This document shows, one piece after another, positions 1-9,052 of a DNA stretch of 64,000 nt; within the stretch, counting starts at the first letter, position 1, and the number at the start of each line of letters is the position of its first letter. This stretch comes from Anaerolineae bacterium (GTDB lineage Bacteria; Chloroflexota; Anaerolineae; Aggregatilineales; JAFGMM01): contig JAOSJO010000001.1 of NCBI GenBank assembly GCA_027494055.1, positions 434,001 to 498,000 of the forward strand. The letters run 5' to 3'. The translations under genes were made by a program, and so were the position numbers. Below the pieces are notes generated by a model. That model made no database searches. It was not told the origin of the DNA and saw only the letters and a list, made by a program, of their open reading frames with translations.

Positions 1-936
1 GCGACGGGCGCACGCTGGGCCGCGTGTGCATCATGGAGCACCGGCGGCTCAACGCGCACAAGGGCTGGAAGGCCGCGCAGTTCTACCTCTTCGACGTGGT
101 GGAGGACTTCGCCGTCGCCGAGGCGCTGTTCGACGCCGCCGCGCGCTGGGCGCGAGCGCGCGGCCTGAACGAGATGATCGGGCCAAAGGGGTTCCTGCAG
201 GGCGACGGCATGGGCGTCCTCGTGGAGGGCTTCGAGCACGTGGCGGCGCTGGGCCAGATTTACAATTACGCCTACTACGGCCCTTTCCTGGAGCGCATGG
301 GCTTCGAGAAGGTCACCGACTTCGTTTCCTGCTACATCTCGGCCACGGCCCGGCTCCCGGAGCGCATCCACGCCATCGCCGACCGGGTGCGCGCGCGGCG
401 GAACTTCGAGGTCGTCCCGCCCGCCACGTGGGAGGACCCCTGGGCGCACAAGGACGAGCTGCTCGCCATGTACCAGGACACGTTCACCGAGAACTGGGAG
501 TACGGTGCCCATCACCGACCGCGAGGCCGACGCGCTGGGCCGCCGCCTGCTCACCATCGGCGACAAGGCGCTCTCGCGCGTGCTCTACCGTGACGGCGAG
601 ATGGCCGGCTTCATCTTCGTCTTCCCTAACGTGGCCGGCGCGCTGCGCGCCACGCGTGGGCGGCTGTTCCCATTCGGCTTCATCCGGCTGCTGTGGGCGC
701 GGGCGCGCACCGACCGCGTGGACATCAACGGCGCGGGCATCATCGAGCGGCACCAGGGCGCGGGCGCGAACGCGCTCCTCTACAGCGAGCTATTCAAGGT
801 CGTCACCGCAAAGCCACAGTTCCGCCACGCCGAGGCGGTCCAGATCGACGAGAAGAACGCGCGCATGATCAGCGACCTGGCGACGATGGGCGTGCAGGTC
901 TACAAGCGCCACCGGGTCTATCGCAAGCCGCTATAA
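1..936 (+). CDS. GNAT-like acetyltransferase family protein (5' partial, one frameshift)
   Basis: The reading frame is open from the first bases, so the N-terminus lies outside the window. The first part contains a stretch typical of a family of long GNAT-fold proteins of unknown substrate (motifs LFDAAARWARARG and MIGPKGFLQGDG). The frame shifts near position 500, after ...ENWEYG, and continues as PITDREADAL... to a TAA at 934-936; the C-terminal part (DGEMAGFIFVFPN, then IIERHQGAGANALLY) resembles the acetyl-CoA-binding half of GNAT proteins. It converges on the hydrolase gene with a 24-base gap. The fold is inferred from family resemblance; no substrate can be proposed. Confidence 0.6.
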
Positions 937-960
937 TACCAACCCCGGCTCGGGTTCTGT

Positions 961-1770
961 TTAGTTGCCACATTCTCCAATGAAGGCTACCAGGTCAGCC
1001 GCAAAGCGGTCTGGATCCTCCGCGTGCGGACTATGACCGACGCCAGGATAGACAACCTGCCGTGAGCCGCTGATAGCGGCAGCGATTGTATCCTGATCGA
1101 CTTGAGGAACTGTAGCATCTTCAGCGCCCCAGACCAGCAGGGTTGGCGCCTGTATCGTGTCGAGGCCTGCCAGTAGATCCTCTTCCAGAGCGGATCCGAA
1201 CGTTCCCTTCCACACATGCGCGGGAACCTTCAGCGCTTCTCGCAGGGCAGTCTGCAGGAAGGCATCTGGAACTGGCCGGACGAAGGCATGTTCAACGAAG
1301 GTCTCTACAAATCCCGGATCAACCGGATCTGTCAATTTCGAGATGGTAGACTCCCAAAGCGCAAGCAAACCGGGTCTGTCTCGCATACGGGCACGTGGAC
1401 TGACCAGGACAAGCCCCTGGGTGCGTTCGGGGTTGTCGATGGCAAACCGCAGGGCGACTGAGGCGCCCATCGAATGGCCGACAACGACCGCTCTTTGAAG
1501 ACCGAGGGTGTCGAGGAAACCTGCCAGATCCGCAGCGAAGTGCTGAGATCGATAGCCTGTATCCGGGTGGCTTGCATCACCGTGCCCTCTTTGTGTCAGA
1601 GCGAAGGCATGGATGGATGCCCCTAAGTGAGGCAGCACGCGCTGGAAAGCGCGCCAGGAATCGGCGAAGCCGTGCAGGAAGACTACCGGAACGCCGGAAG
1701 AAGCGCCCTGCTCAATATAGGGAAGCCGTATCTGGTTGGGCAAGTCTGCGAATTTGACTTCAGATGCCAT
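961..1770 (-). CDS. Alpha/beta-fold hydrolase
   Basis: A 269-residue alpha/beta hydrolase. The nucleophile elbow GHSMG places the catalytic serine at residue 100, the acid is probably Asp218 in WGAEDATVP, and the histidine is His246 in PGVGHSPH; the oxyanion motif FLHGF is at 31-35. There is no signal peptide, so it is cytoplasmic. The ATG start has GAGG about 8 bases upstream. The closest families are non-haem haloperoxidase-like or esterase-like hydrolases; the substrate cannot be read from sequence. It is a single gene between the acetyltransferase and the metal importer and its base composition is somewhat less GC-rich than its neighbours. Confidence 0.85.
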   Translation of the reverse strand: MASEVKFADLPNQIRLPYIEQGASSGVPVVFLHGFADSWRAFQRVLPHLGASIHAFALTQRGHGDASHPDTGYRSQHFAADLAGFLDTLGLQRAVVVGHSMGASVALRFAIDNPERTQGLVLVSPRARMRDRPGLLALWESTISKLTDPVDPGFVETFVEHAFVRPVPDAFLQTALREALKVPAHVWKGTFGSALEEDLLAGLDTIQAPTLLVWGAEDATVPQVDQDTIAAAISGSRQVVYPGVGHSPHAEDPDRFAADLVAFIGECGN

Positions 1771-1943
1771 ACCTTCTTCGCCTCGGTCTTGTTAGGGCGC
1801 ATTTCTGAGCTTGTTTCTATGACGTTCTTGACGACAAACCATGCCATCACGTATACGGAAGCGACCGCATTGTGTCTGGATGGCCGACCACAACTTACTG
1901 CTGCCAAATTCCTCAAACACCGCTCTGCCTGAAGTCACATTCG

Positions 1944-2774
1944 TTACTGGCCCCGCCGCCAGCGCGCCTGCGCCGCCACGAAGACGACAATGAAGAGCGC
2001 CGTTGTCGTGAGCACAATCGCCGGGCCGGAGGGGAGGTTGAGGTAGAACGAGAGGTACAGGCCCACCACGCCGCTCACCGCCCCCACCAGCGCCGACACG
2101 ACCATCATGTGGTGCAGCCGCTTGACCAGCAGCCGCGCGGTCGCTGCTGGCGTGACCAGCATCGCCACCATGAGCGCGATGCCCACCGTCTGCAGGCTCG
2201 CCACAATTGTCACCGCGAGCAGCCCCAGAAGCAGCAGGCGCAACGGCTCGGTCGGCAGCCGGAGCGTCTTCGCCAGGCCGGGGTCGAAGCTCATCACGAG
2301 GAATTCCTTGTAGAGCGCCGCCACCGTCCCGATGACGAGCGCGCCGAACACGAGCATGATGAGCAGGTCGGCGTCAGCGACGCCGAGCACGTCGCCGAAG
2401 AGAATGTGCGTCAGGTCCACGCTGTAGCTGCGCGTCGTGCTGATGATGGCGATGCCGAGCGCGAACATCCCGGCGAAGACCACGCCAATGGCGGTGTCCT
2501 CCTTGAGGCGCGCCTCGCGCGTCAGCCAGCCGATGCCCACCGCCGCCGCGACCCCCGCCGCCAGCCCGCCGATGAAGAGGTTCCCGCCGGCGACATAGGC
2601 CACCGCCACGCCCGGCAGAACGGTATGCGCCAGTGCGTCGCCAAAGAACGCCATGCCGCGCACCACCACGTAGCAGCCCACGACGCCGCTCACCACGCCG
2701 ACCAGGATCACCGCGACCATGCCGCGCTGCATGAAGGCGTACTGGAGGGGTTCCAGGAGGAATTCGAGGCCCAC
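1944..2774 (-). CDS. Metal ABC transporter permease (ZnuB/MntB type)
   Basis: Membrane subunit of a zinc or manganese importer of the ABC-3 family, with about eight hydrophobic segments and the family signature region around MAFFGDALAHTVLPG. I place the start at a GTG at 2774 because it follows the stop of the ATPase gene (2779-2781) by four bases and has GGAGGGGG about ten bases upstream; longer in-frame starts run into the ATPase gene and lack homology. With the ATPase and binding-protein genes upstream it forms a complete three-gene importer operon transcribed leftward. Confidence 0.9.
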   Translation of the reverse strand: MGLEFLLEPLQYAFMQRGMVAVILVGVVSGVVGCYVVVRGMAFFGDALAHTVLPGVAVAYVAGGNLFIGGLAAGVAAAVGIGWLTREARLKEDTAIGVVFAGMFALGIAIISTTRSYSVDLTHILFGDVLGVADADLLIMLVFGALVIGTVAALYKEFLVMSFDPGLAKTLRLPTEPLRLLLLGLLAVTIVASLQTVGIALMVAMLVTPAATARLLVKRLHHMMVVSALVGAVSGVVGLYLSFYLNLPSGPAIVLTTTALFIVVFVAAQARWRRGQ

Positions 2775-2778
2775 GGCT

Positions 2779-3636
2779 TCAGTCCCCCTCCGTGTGCATG
2801 GGCGCGCCTTCCGGGCAGCCGTGCTCGTCAACGATGACCAGAGTCCGCTGCCCCTCCTCGATCACGCCGAGACGCCCGCCGTAGGCCCGCTTCAGCGTGT
2901 CCGCATTGAACACCGCCGCCGGCGCGCCATACGCGACCACCTGCCGGTTGAGCAGGAGCAGCCGGTCGAACTCGTTGACCGCCATGCCCAGGTCGTGGGT
3001 GGCGAGCACCACCGACACCCCCCGCGCGCGCAGCAGGTCGAGCGTCTCCATGATCTCTTCCTCGGCGGCGGCGTCCACGCCACTGAACGGCTCGTCGAGC
3101 AGGAGCACGTCGGTCGCCTGCGCCAGCGCGCGCGCGATGAACACCCGCCGCCGCTGCCCGCCGCTCAGTTGGCCGATCTGCCGGTGGCTGAGCGCGGCCA
3201 GGCCCACGCTTTCGAGCATCGCGTCCACCGCCTCCCAGTCGCGCCGGCGCGGCCAGCGCAGCCAGCCAATCCGGCGCGCGCGCCCCATCATCACCACGTC
3301 GCGCACCGTGACCGGGAAGCCCCAGTCGATCTCCTCCTGCTGCGGGACGTAGCCGATCATGCGGTGGCTGGTGCTGCAATCCTCGCCGTGGATCGAGACG
3401 TGCCCGGTGTCGTGGGGGATCAGCCCCACCAGCGCCTTGAACAGCGTGCTTTTGCCCGCGCCGTTGGGACCCACCAGTCCCACCCGTTCGCCACGCCACA
3501 CGCTGAAGCTCACGCTCTGGATCGCGCCGCGCGCGCCGGGATAGCCGGCGGACAGGTCGTGCACCGCCAGCGCCGGGCACGGCCCGGCGACAACGGGGAC
3601 TTCGGACGTAGGTGCGTGCGTGTTATGAAGATGCAT
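2779..3636 (-). CDS. Metal ABC transporter ATP-binding protein (ZnuC/MntA type)
   Basis: ATPase subunit of the metal importer, 285 residues. Walker A GPNGAGKST, Q-loop in YVPQQEEIDW, signature LSGGQRRR, Walker B VLLLDEP and the switch histidine in LATHDLG are all present. The QQEEIDW-F stretch after the Q-loop is typical of the zinc/manganese branch of these ATPases. The ATG at 3636 is the first start downstream of the binding-protein gene's stop (33-base gap); upstream in-frame starts would lie inside that gene. It is the middle gene of the operon. Confidence 0.92.
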   Translation of the reverse strand: MHLHNTHAPTSEVPVVAGPCPALAVHDLSAGYPGARGAIQSVSFSVWRGERVGLVGPNGAGKSTLFKALVGLIPHDTGHVSIHGEDCSTSHRMIGYVPQQEEIDWGFPVTVRDVVMMGRARRIGWLRWPRRRDWEAVDAMLESVGLAALSHRQIGQLSGGQRRRVFIARALAQATDVLLLDEPFSGVDAAAEEEIMETLDLLRARGVSVVLATHDLGMAVNEFDRLLLLNRQVVAYGAPAAVFNADTLKRAYGGRLGVIEEGQRTLVIVDEHGCPEGAPMHTEGD

Positions 3637-3668
3637 GGCAACGCCGCCGTGAATGTTAAACTTTTGGT

Positions 3669-4787
3669 TTATTGTACCGTGCCGCCGAGCGCCGCCACAA
3701 ACGTGCGGACGTTGTGGCGCATGTAGTCCAGGTACGTTCCCGCCGGCCCGTCTGGCTCGCCCAGGGAGCCGGTGTAGAGCGTGTAGAACGGGACGCCGGT
3801 TTCTTCGGCGATGCGCCACGCCAGGTCCGGGTTGGCCGTGGTCTCGGCGAAGACCGCCGGCACCCCCTCCGCGCGGATGGCGTCGATCAGGCCGGCGACC
3901 TCCGCCGCGCTCGGCTCGGCGAGCGTGCTCGCGCCGGGGATCACCAGGCCGACGACCTCGAAGCCGAAGCGGTGCGCGAAGTAGCCCAGGGCGGCGTGGT
4001 TCGTCACCAGCTTCCGCGACGCCTCCGGGATCGTGCTCACCGCCGGCGCAATCTCTTCGTTGACCAGGGCGTTGAGCGCTTCCAGGTAGGCGGTGGCGTT
4101 GTCCGCGTAGGCGGCGGCGTGGTCCGGGTCGAGCGCGCTGAGCGTGTCGCGGACCATCATCGTCCAGAGCATGACGTTATCCGGGTCGGTCCACACGTGG
4201 GGGTCACAGCCCCCGGCCTCGTGCGCCTCGCCACAGTCGAGCGTGTAGAGCCGCCCAAGCGGCGCGGCATCCTGCGGCGCGTCCGCCGCCTCGCCAACCA
4301 GGGCGGCCAACTCCGCCTTGTGCGTTGCGCACAGCGCGGCGATTTCGCTGTCGTCCGCGTGCGCCGCATCGTCTTCGTGCGCCGCTTCTTCGTGCGCGGC
4401 ATCGTCCCCGTGCGCCGCTGCGTCACCAAAAGGCAGGATCGCCACGCACGCGGAGGCGACGACGACGTTCACGTCCTCGCCCGCGTTGGCAACGGAGACC
4501 GCCATGCCCTCTTCGAAGCTCGCACCGACGGTGAGGACCACATCCGCTTCAGCCAGCGCAACCAGGTCGCGCGGGGCGGGGACGAAGCTGTGCGGGTCGG
4601 CGTTTAGCGGCATCAGCGCAGTCACGTCGGCGGCGTCCCCCGCGACGTTGCGCGCCACGTCGGCGAGGATGCTGAAACTCGCGACAACCTGGAGGTGGTC
4701 GCCGCCCTCCTGGGCCAGCCCTCCCACCGGCGCGAGATGCGCGCCCGCCAACAGCAACATAACCAGCAGACCTGAGACACGGTGCAC
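3669..4787 (-). CDS. Metal ABC transporter substrate-binding protein (ZnuA-like)
   Basis: Cluster A-I (ZnuA/PsaA-type) periplasmic or cell-surface metal-binding protein, 372 residues. It starts with a signal peptide (hydrophobic residues 6-20), followed by the family's metal-site sequences NADPHSFVP and DPHVWTDP. Between them, at about residues 124-147, is a His/Asp/Glu-rich loop with repeats of the AAHEDDAAH kind, as in zinc-specific ZnuA proteins. The start is a GTG at 4787 with GGGAGG nine bases upstream. Two Zur-like palindromes lie in the upstream region, so zinc is the likelier cargo, though manganese is not excluded. Confidence 0.9.
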   Translation of the reverse strand: MHRVSGLLVMLLLAGAHLAPVGGLAQEGGDHLQVVASFSILADVARNVAGDAADVTALMPLNADPHSFVPAPRDLVALAEADVVLTVGASFEEGMAVSVANAGEDVNVVVASACVAILPFGDAAAHGDDAAHEEAAHEDDAAHADDSEIAALCATHKAELAALVGEAADAPQDAAPLGRLYTLDCGEAHEAGGCDPHVWTDPDNVMLWTMMVRDTLSALDPDHAAAYADNATAYLEALNALVNEEIAPAVSTIPEASRKLVTNHAALGYFAHRFGFEVVGLVIPGASTLAEPSAAEVAGLIDAIRAEGVPAVFAETTANPDLAWRIAEETGVPFYTLYTGSLGEPDGPAGTYLDYMRHNVRTFVAALGGTVQ

Positions 4788-4841
4788 TCTGCTCTGCCTC
4801 CCAGTGGCGCGCCGGGCGGCGCCCTCGTGTTCTCGTGTTAA

Positions 4842-4856
4842 TGAAAAAAGGTTTCA
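4842..4856. promoter_or_regulatory. Zur-like operator, box 1
   Basis: An imperfect palindrome TGAAA-N5-TTTCA, 55 bases upstream of the metal-binding-protein start. It shares the outer half-sites of the actinobacterial Zur box (consensus approximately TGAAAATNATTTTCA, from memory). Placement between the divergent ends of the importer operon supports a role in zinc repression. It is the weaker of two boxes. Confidence 0.45.
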
Positions 4857-4894
4857 ATTACGGAGTATAGCAAGGGCCGGGGCGCAGGTCAAGC

Positions 4895-4915
4895 AATTGA
4901 AGAAGTTTTTCAATT
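4895..4915. promoter_or_regulatory. Zur-like operator, box 2
   Basis: A 21-base near-perfect palindrome: AATTGAA, seven-base centre GAAGTTT, TTCAATT, with only one mismatched pair. The core TGAAGAAGTTTTTCA fits the 15-base actinobacterial Zur box layout. It lies about 110 bases upstream of the metal-binding-protein start and 56 bases, centre to centre, from box 1. A Fur-family or MntR-type regulator would also be possible. Confidence 0.55.
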
Positions 4916-4924
4916 AGCGCGACT

Positions 4925-5929
4925 TCAGTGGTCCGCCGGGTCGAACGCCTCAGCGCGCTTCAGGTTCACCGGCTTGAACCACCACGCCACCGCGCCCATC
5001 AGCCCGCCGGCCAGGTAGAAGGTCGCGAACACCAGCAGCGAGAACGTCAGCGCCGGCTCTGGCGCGATGCCGGCCGCGCCCAGATAGGCGATCATCATCA
5101 CCTCGCGCGTCCCCAGCCCGGAGATCGAGATGGGGATGAGCGTCACCAGGCTGCCGAGCGCCACCGCGTAGCTGACCGTGACGTAGCTCACGGGCAGCCC
5201 AAGCGCCAGCGCGAGCAGGTAGCACTGCCCGAAGAAGAGCGCGTAGGCGAGCGCGGTCAGCACCACCGCTGTGAGCATCGTGGGCCAGCGCAACTGCGTG
5301 ATGCCGGCGCGCATCTCCGCCAGCCAGCCGCCCTCGGCAAAGAGGCGCGCCGCCAGCCCGCCCAGGCGGCCCGCCTGCCGCTGGAGCCAGCCGAACGCGC
5401 GCGGGTGCAGAAACAACGCCAGGGGCGCGGTCAGGGCGACGACCAGCCCCACGAGCGCGAGCGCCGGCGCGCCCTCCGTGCTGAGCGCGAGCAGCGCCGC
5501 CCCGCCCACGAGCACCAGCGCATACAGGTCGAACAGCCGGTCCGCCAGCACGCTCGCGAAGGCCTGCCCCGACGACGCGCCGCAGTCCTGCGTGACGTGC
5601 ACCGCCTTGACGAACTCGCCGAGCCGCCCCGGCGTGAGGAAGCCGATGAACAGGCTGCCGAAATAGGCCAGGAACGCCGGCCACACCGGCATGTCAATTG
5701 CCTGCGCGCGCAGGATGCCCTGCCACCGCAGCGTCTTGAGGAAGATGAGGGGCACGTCCAGCAGGATCGCCAGCAGGATCAGCCGCAGGTCGGCGCGGCG
5801 CATCGCCTCGTAGACGGCCCCGGCGTCGAGCCGGGCGAGCAGCGCCACGAGCAGCAGCAGGCCGAGGAGGCGCATCCCCCACCGGCTGAGCCAGCGCCGC
5901 CAGGCCGGCGCGCGCGCGGGTTCGCTCAC
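4925..5929 (-). CDS. Lysylphosphatidylglycerol synthase TM-region / flippase-like family protein
   Basis: A 334-residue integral membrane protein with about eight hydrophobic helices, of the UPF0104 family (transmembrane half of MprF and glycolipid flippase-like proteins). Visible family signatures are FLTPGRLGEFVKA, LADRLFDL and PISISGLGTREV. It lacks the soluble synthase domain, so it is of the stand-alone type usually found beside glycosyltransferases. Its GTG start overlaps the stop of the upstream gene by four bases (GTGA), so it is the last gene of an operon with the FrhB/methyltransferase and GT2 genes. A role in moving a glycolipid or polyprenyl-linked sugar is inferred. Confidence 0.88.
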   Translation of the reverse strand: MSEPARAPAWRRWLSRWGMRLLGLLLLVALLARLDAGAVYEAMRRADLRLILLAILLDVPLIFLKTLRWQGILRAQAIDMPVWPAFLAYFGSLFIGFLTPGRLGEFVKAVHVTQDCGASSGQAFASVLADRLFDLYALVLVGGAALLALSTEGAPALALVGLVVALTAPLALFLHPRAFGWLQRQAGRLGGLAARLFAEGGWLAEMRAGITQLRWPTMLTAVVLTALAYALFFGQCYLLALALGLPVSYVTVSYAVALGSLVTLIPISISGLGTREVMMIAYLGAAGIAPEPALTFSLLVFATFYLAGGLMGAVAWWFKPVNLKRAEAFDPADH

Positions 5930-8079
5930 CGCCGGCGCGCCACGATCACGCGCCGCAGGCCGAGCAGGGGCATCAGCCAGCGGCGCGTCGCCGCCTCGAT
6001 GCGCTCGCCCAGCCGGACGAGCCAGCCAGGGCCGCCGGGGATGAGCACGGTGGTCTCCACGCGCTCGATCTCAAAGCCCGCCGCCTTGACCATGCTCAGC
6101 AGGCGGCCATAGCGGATGAACCGGTGCGGCCCCTCGGAGTGGTGCAGGTTGAGGATCGCCGCCAGCGCGTGCACCGGCTCCCACAACACGTTCGGCGTGG
6201 TCAGGACCATCACGCCGCCCGGCTTGATGACGCGCCCCAGCTCGCTCACGATGCGCTCCGGCTCCGGGAAGTGCTCCACCGTCTCGAAACAGAGCACGGC
6301 GTCGAACGTGGCCGTCTCGAATGGGAAGTCGTAATCCAGGACCTGCACCCACGTGAAGTCCTCAAGCCCCGCCGCGCGCACGCGCTGCGCGCAGATTTCG
6401 CCCATCTTCGCCGACACGTCGGCGCACACGGCGGAGCCGACTTTGCCGTTCTGGTAGAAGTAGGCGACGCCGTTGCCGGTGCGCGCGCAGAAGTCGAGCA
6501 CGTGGCTGCCGGGCGCCACGTCGCTGAGGCGCAGGCCGTCGGTGAAGCGGCGGAAGTACGAGTAGGTGTGCTCGTTGATCTCGTCGTAGTCCTCGGTCGC
6601 GTCCCAGTGCGCGCCCACGTCGGCGAACGACCAGTCCGCGCGCCGCAAGTGGCCGATCTCCTCCCGCACGCGCGCGATGAAGCCGGCTTCGGTCATGGGG
6701 GTTGCCTCTTTCTTTGCTGGCGTAAGGACAAAGCTCACGTCGCGCAGCCCGGCGCGCTTGGTGGGCCGGGAGGCCCGCTTCCAGGTCTTGCGCAGCGTGT
6801 CGAACAGCGGGCCGATCACGCGCAGCGGCACCCACTCGACCGCGCGGCGCGCGGGCCACGTCCCGCAGGCCCAGAACAGCCCCGCGATGACGACCTCGAC
6901 GAGACGGCGCGCGAGCGGGATGCGCCGGGGCCGGTAGCCGTAGTCGGGCGCGCGCCGGCCCAGCGCCCTGCGCCACCCGATGCGGATGAACGCCCCGCGC
7001 TTCTTGAAGTCGATCATGTGCCCGTGCATCGCGAGGGCCTCATCCACCGGGATTTCGTCGAGCGCGACGCAGCCCTGCGCCTGCATGGCGTCCAGAAGCG
7101 CCTCGCCCTTCGCGGTGCGCGCGACGACGACGGAGTGCCCCGTGCCCATCGCCTCGTAGCGGGGATGCCAGGCGTCGCCCACCGAGATGTCGGTCAGCTC
7201 GTTGGTGAAATCGACCGAGAGCAGCGTGCTCTGCGTGATGTAGAAGGGAATCAGGTAATTGTAATAGAATTTCTCCGCGCGCAGCACCCGCCCCGACCGC
7301 AGCTTGATCTGCAAATAGCCCGGCCACGCGCCCGCCCGGTAGCGCAACTCCACGACCTCCGCCAGCGAACGCACGCCGTGCGCGCGCAGGAAGCTCTCGA
7401 TTGCGCCGAGGTACATCATCGTGCCGACGTAGGGGCCGAGCACGTAATCGACCTTGCATGCGCCGGGGTAACCGAGCTGCTGGAGCCGGCGCAGCGCCGC
7501 CACCTGGTCGGGCAGCCCCACGTAGGCGAGCCGGCCGTCGAAGTCCGCCATCTCCGGCAGGATGGTGTTCACCGGGGACGGCACATAGACGCTCTGGCTG
7601 GCCGCGATCACCGCTTCGGGCGTCCGCCCGATGACGGGCGTCGCCGTCCACGGGTTGGGATGGCCCTGTTGCAGCACCACTGCGCCGTCGATCTGGCCCT
7701 GCTCAAGCAGGTACACCAGCGTTTGCGTAATCACGCCGCCGGACGCCCCCGCGCGCCGGATCACCGGGTCGCCGGCGTAACCGACATAGACCCGACGGTA
7801 GGGGCCGATGAGCCAGTTGTCGGGCTGCCGGCCAAACACGAAGTCATACGCCGCCGGGTAGTTGACGCCCCTGCCGGGGCAGACCTCATACGCAATGGGG
7901 TCGAGCGCCGCCGCCCGCCCGGAGGCCGGCGCGGGCAGCGGCCCGCGCGCGGTGTGCCGCGCGACCAGCGCCCCGCCCGATAGCCCGATGCACGCGCCGC
8001 AGTGCGTGCACAGCCCGGCGCGGATCACCTCCGCGTCGAGGCGCTCGAACACGGCGTCGCTTGTGCGCCGGTCAGCCAT
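5926..8079 (-). CDS. FrhB-type iron-sulfur protein joined to a SAM-dependent methyltransferase
   Basis: Residues 1 to about 440 match the coenzyme F420 hydrogenase/dehydrogenase beta-subunit family, with an N-terminal CTHCGAC cysteine cluster and the motifs GASGGVITQTL and DISVGDAWHP. The last 250 residues are a class I methyltransferase (VLDFCARTGNG near motif I, then VLCFETVEHFPEPERI, then LTTPNVLWEP). The two halves share one uninterrupted frame. An ATG at 6694-6696 with AAAGAGG eight bases upstream could start the methyltransferase on its own, so either this is a true fusion or a stop has been lost by an indel. The start ATG at 8079 overlaps the glycosyltransferase stop. FrhB-like proteins in sugar clusters are often polysaccharide pyruvyl or redox-modifying enzymes; the function here is open. 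Confidence 0.8.
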   Translation of the reverse strand: MADRRTSDAVFERLDAEVIRAGLCTHCGACIGLSGGALVARHTARGPLPAPASGRAAALDPIAYEVCPGRGVNYPAAYDFVFGRQPDNWLIGPYRRVYVGYAGDPVIRRAGASGGVITQTLVYLLEQGQIDGAVVLQQGHPNPWTATPVIGRTPEAVIAASQSVYVPSPVNTILPEMADFDGRLAYVGLPDQVAALRRLQQLGYPGACKVDYVLGPYVGTMMYLGAIESFLRAHGVRSLAEVVELRYRAGAWPGYLQIKLRSGRVLRAEKFYYNYLIPFYITQSTLLSVDFTNELTDISVGDAWHPRYEAMGTGHSVVVARTAKGEALLDAMQAQGCVALDEIPVDEALAMHGHMIDFKKRGAFIRIGWRRALGRRAPDYGYRPRRIPLARRLVEVVIAGLFWACGTWPARRAVEWVPLRVIGPLFDTLRKTWKRASRPTKRAGLRDVSFVLTPAKKEATPMTEAGFIARVREEIGHLRRADWSFADVGAHWDATEDYDEINEHTYSYFRRFTDGLRLSDVAPGSHVLDFCARTGNGVAYFYQNGKVGSAVCADVSAKMGEICAQRVRAAGLEDFTWVQVLDYDFPFETATFDAVLCFETVEHFPEPERIVSELGRVIKPGGVMVLTTPNVLWEPVHALAAILNLHHSEGPHRFIRYGRLLSMVKAAGFEIERVETTVLIPGGPGWLVRLGERIEAATRRWLMPLLGLRRVIVARRR

Positions 8080-9040
8080 GCCTCGCCTCGCCCTCGCGCC
8101 CGTTGCGCGCGCGCTCGTGGCGCGCATTCTCATCCTCGCGGTAGCCCGGCATCCGCCGGTTGACCAGCTCGGCCAGCAGGCCCACCATCGCGATCTGCAC
8201 CGCCGTCATCACGAGCACGAGCGTGCTCACGTCGGCGAGCTGGCCCAGCACGGTCGCGCTGAACACACCCCACGCGACCGCCAGGAGCATGAAGAAGGCG
8301 CTGATCGGCAGGAAGACCTTGAGCGGCGCGAAGTAGAGCGCCATGCGCGCGATCAGTTGGACGAAGTTCAGCGTGTCGCGGACCGGCCTGATCTTCGATT
8401 TGCCCACGCGCGGGTGGTAGTCAATCGGCACGTAGCCCACCAGGTAGCCGTTGGTCAGCATCCCCAGGGTGATGGTGGTGGTGAACGAGAAGCCGTTCGG
8501 GAGCAGGTTGAAGAAGCGGAGCGCCACGTCGCGCCGGAAGAGGCGCAGCCCGGAGTTGATGTCCGGGATTATCTCGCCCGCCGCTGCGTTCGCCAGCTTG
8601 CCGATCACCCACTTCGCCGGGCGGCGCGCGAGTGGGATCGCCACGTTCGCGCCCGTGCGCGCGCCCACCACCATGTCGCTCTCGTGGTCGATGGCGTACT
8701 GCACCAGGTCGGGGATGCGCTCGTTGGGGTAGGTGCCGTCGGCATCGGTGATGCAGATCAGGTTGTGGCGCGCGCGCCGGATGCCGGCCTTGAGCGCCGC
8801 GCCATACCCCTGGTTGCCGTGCTGGCGCAGCAGCCGCACGTCCTGATGCTGCGCCTGCACGACCTCCCCCGTGCCGTCCTGCGAGCCGTCATCGACGACG
8901 ATGATCTCGTAACCCAGCGGCGACCGGGCCAGCGCCGACTTGAGCGCCGCCAGCACCGGGCCGATGCTCTCGCGCTCGTTGTACGCCGGAATCACGATGG
9001 ACACACACACTTCACCCGGCGCGCCTGCCGGCTGGCTCAT
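8072..9040 (-). CDS. GT2 family glycosyltransferase with C-terminal membrane anchor
   Basis: A 322-residue polyprenyl-phosphate glycosyltransferase of the DPM1/GtrB type. The N-terminal GT-A domain has VSIVIPAYNE, IIVVDDGSQDGT and the metal-binding ITDADGTYP; two hydrophobic segments follow (about 246-290), as in enzymes that load a sugar onto undecaprenyl phosphate. It starts at an ATG with GAGGAG ten bases upstream. It is the first gene of the operon that continues with the FrhB/methyltransferase and the flippase-like protein, which points to assembly of an envelope glycolipid or cell-wall sugar. Confidence 0.9.
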   Translation of the reverse strand: MSQPAGAPGEVCVSIVIPAYNERESIGPVLAALKSALARSPLGYEIIVVDDGSQDGTGEVVQAQHQDVRLLRQHGNQGYGAALKAGIRRARHNLICITDADGTYPNERIPDLVQYAIDHESDMVVGARTGANVAIPLARRPAKWVIGKLANAAAGEIIPDINSGLRLFRRDVALRFFNLLPNGFSFTTTITLGMLTNGYLVGYVPIDYHPRVGKSKIRPVRDTLNFVQLIARMALYFAPLKVFLPISAFFMLLAVAWGVFSATVLGQLADVSTLVLVMTAVQIAMVGLLAELVNRRMPGYREDENARHERARNGREGEARHG

Positions 9041-9052
9041 CGATGTCTAGCT

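Noticed and set aside
1872..8133. Long open plus-strand frames opposite the metal importer and glycolipid operons
   Set aside because: They are antisense shadows in GC-rich DNA, with Arg/His-rich products and no motifs.
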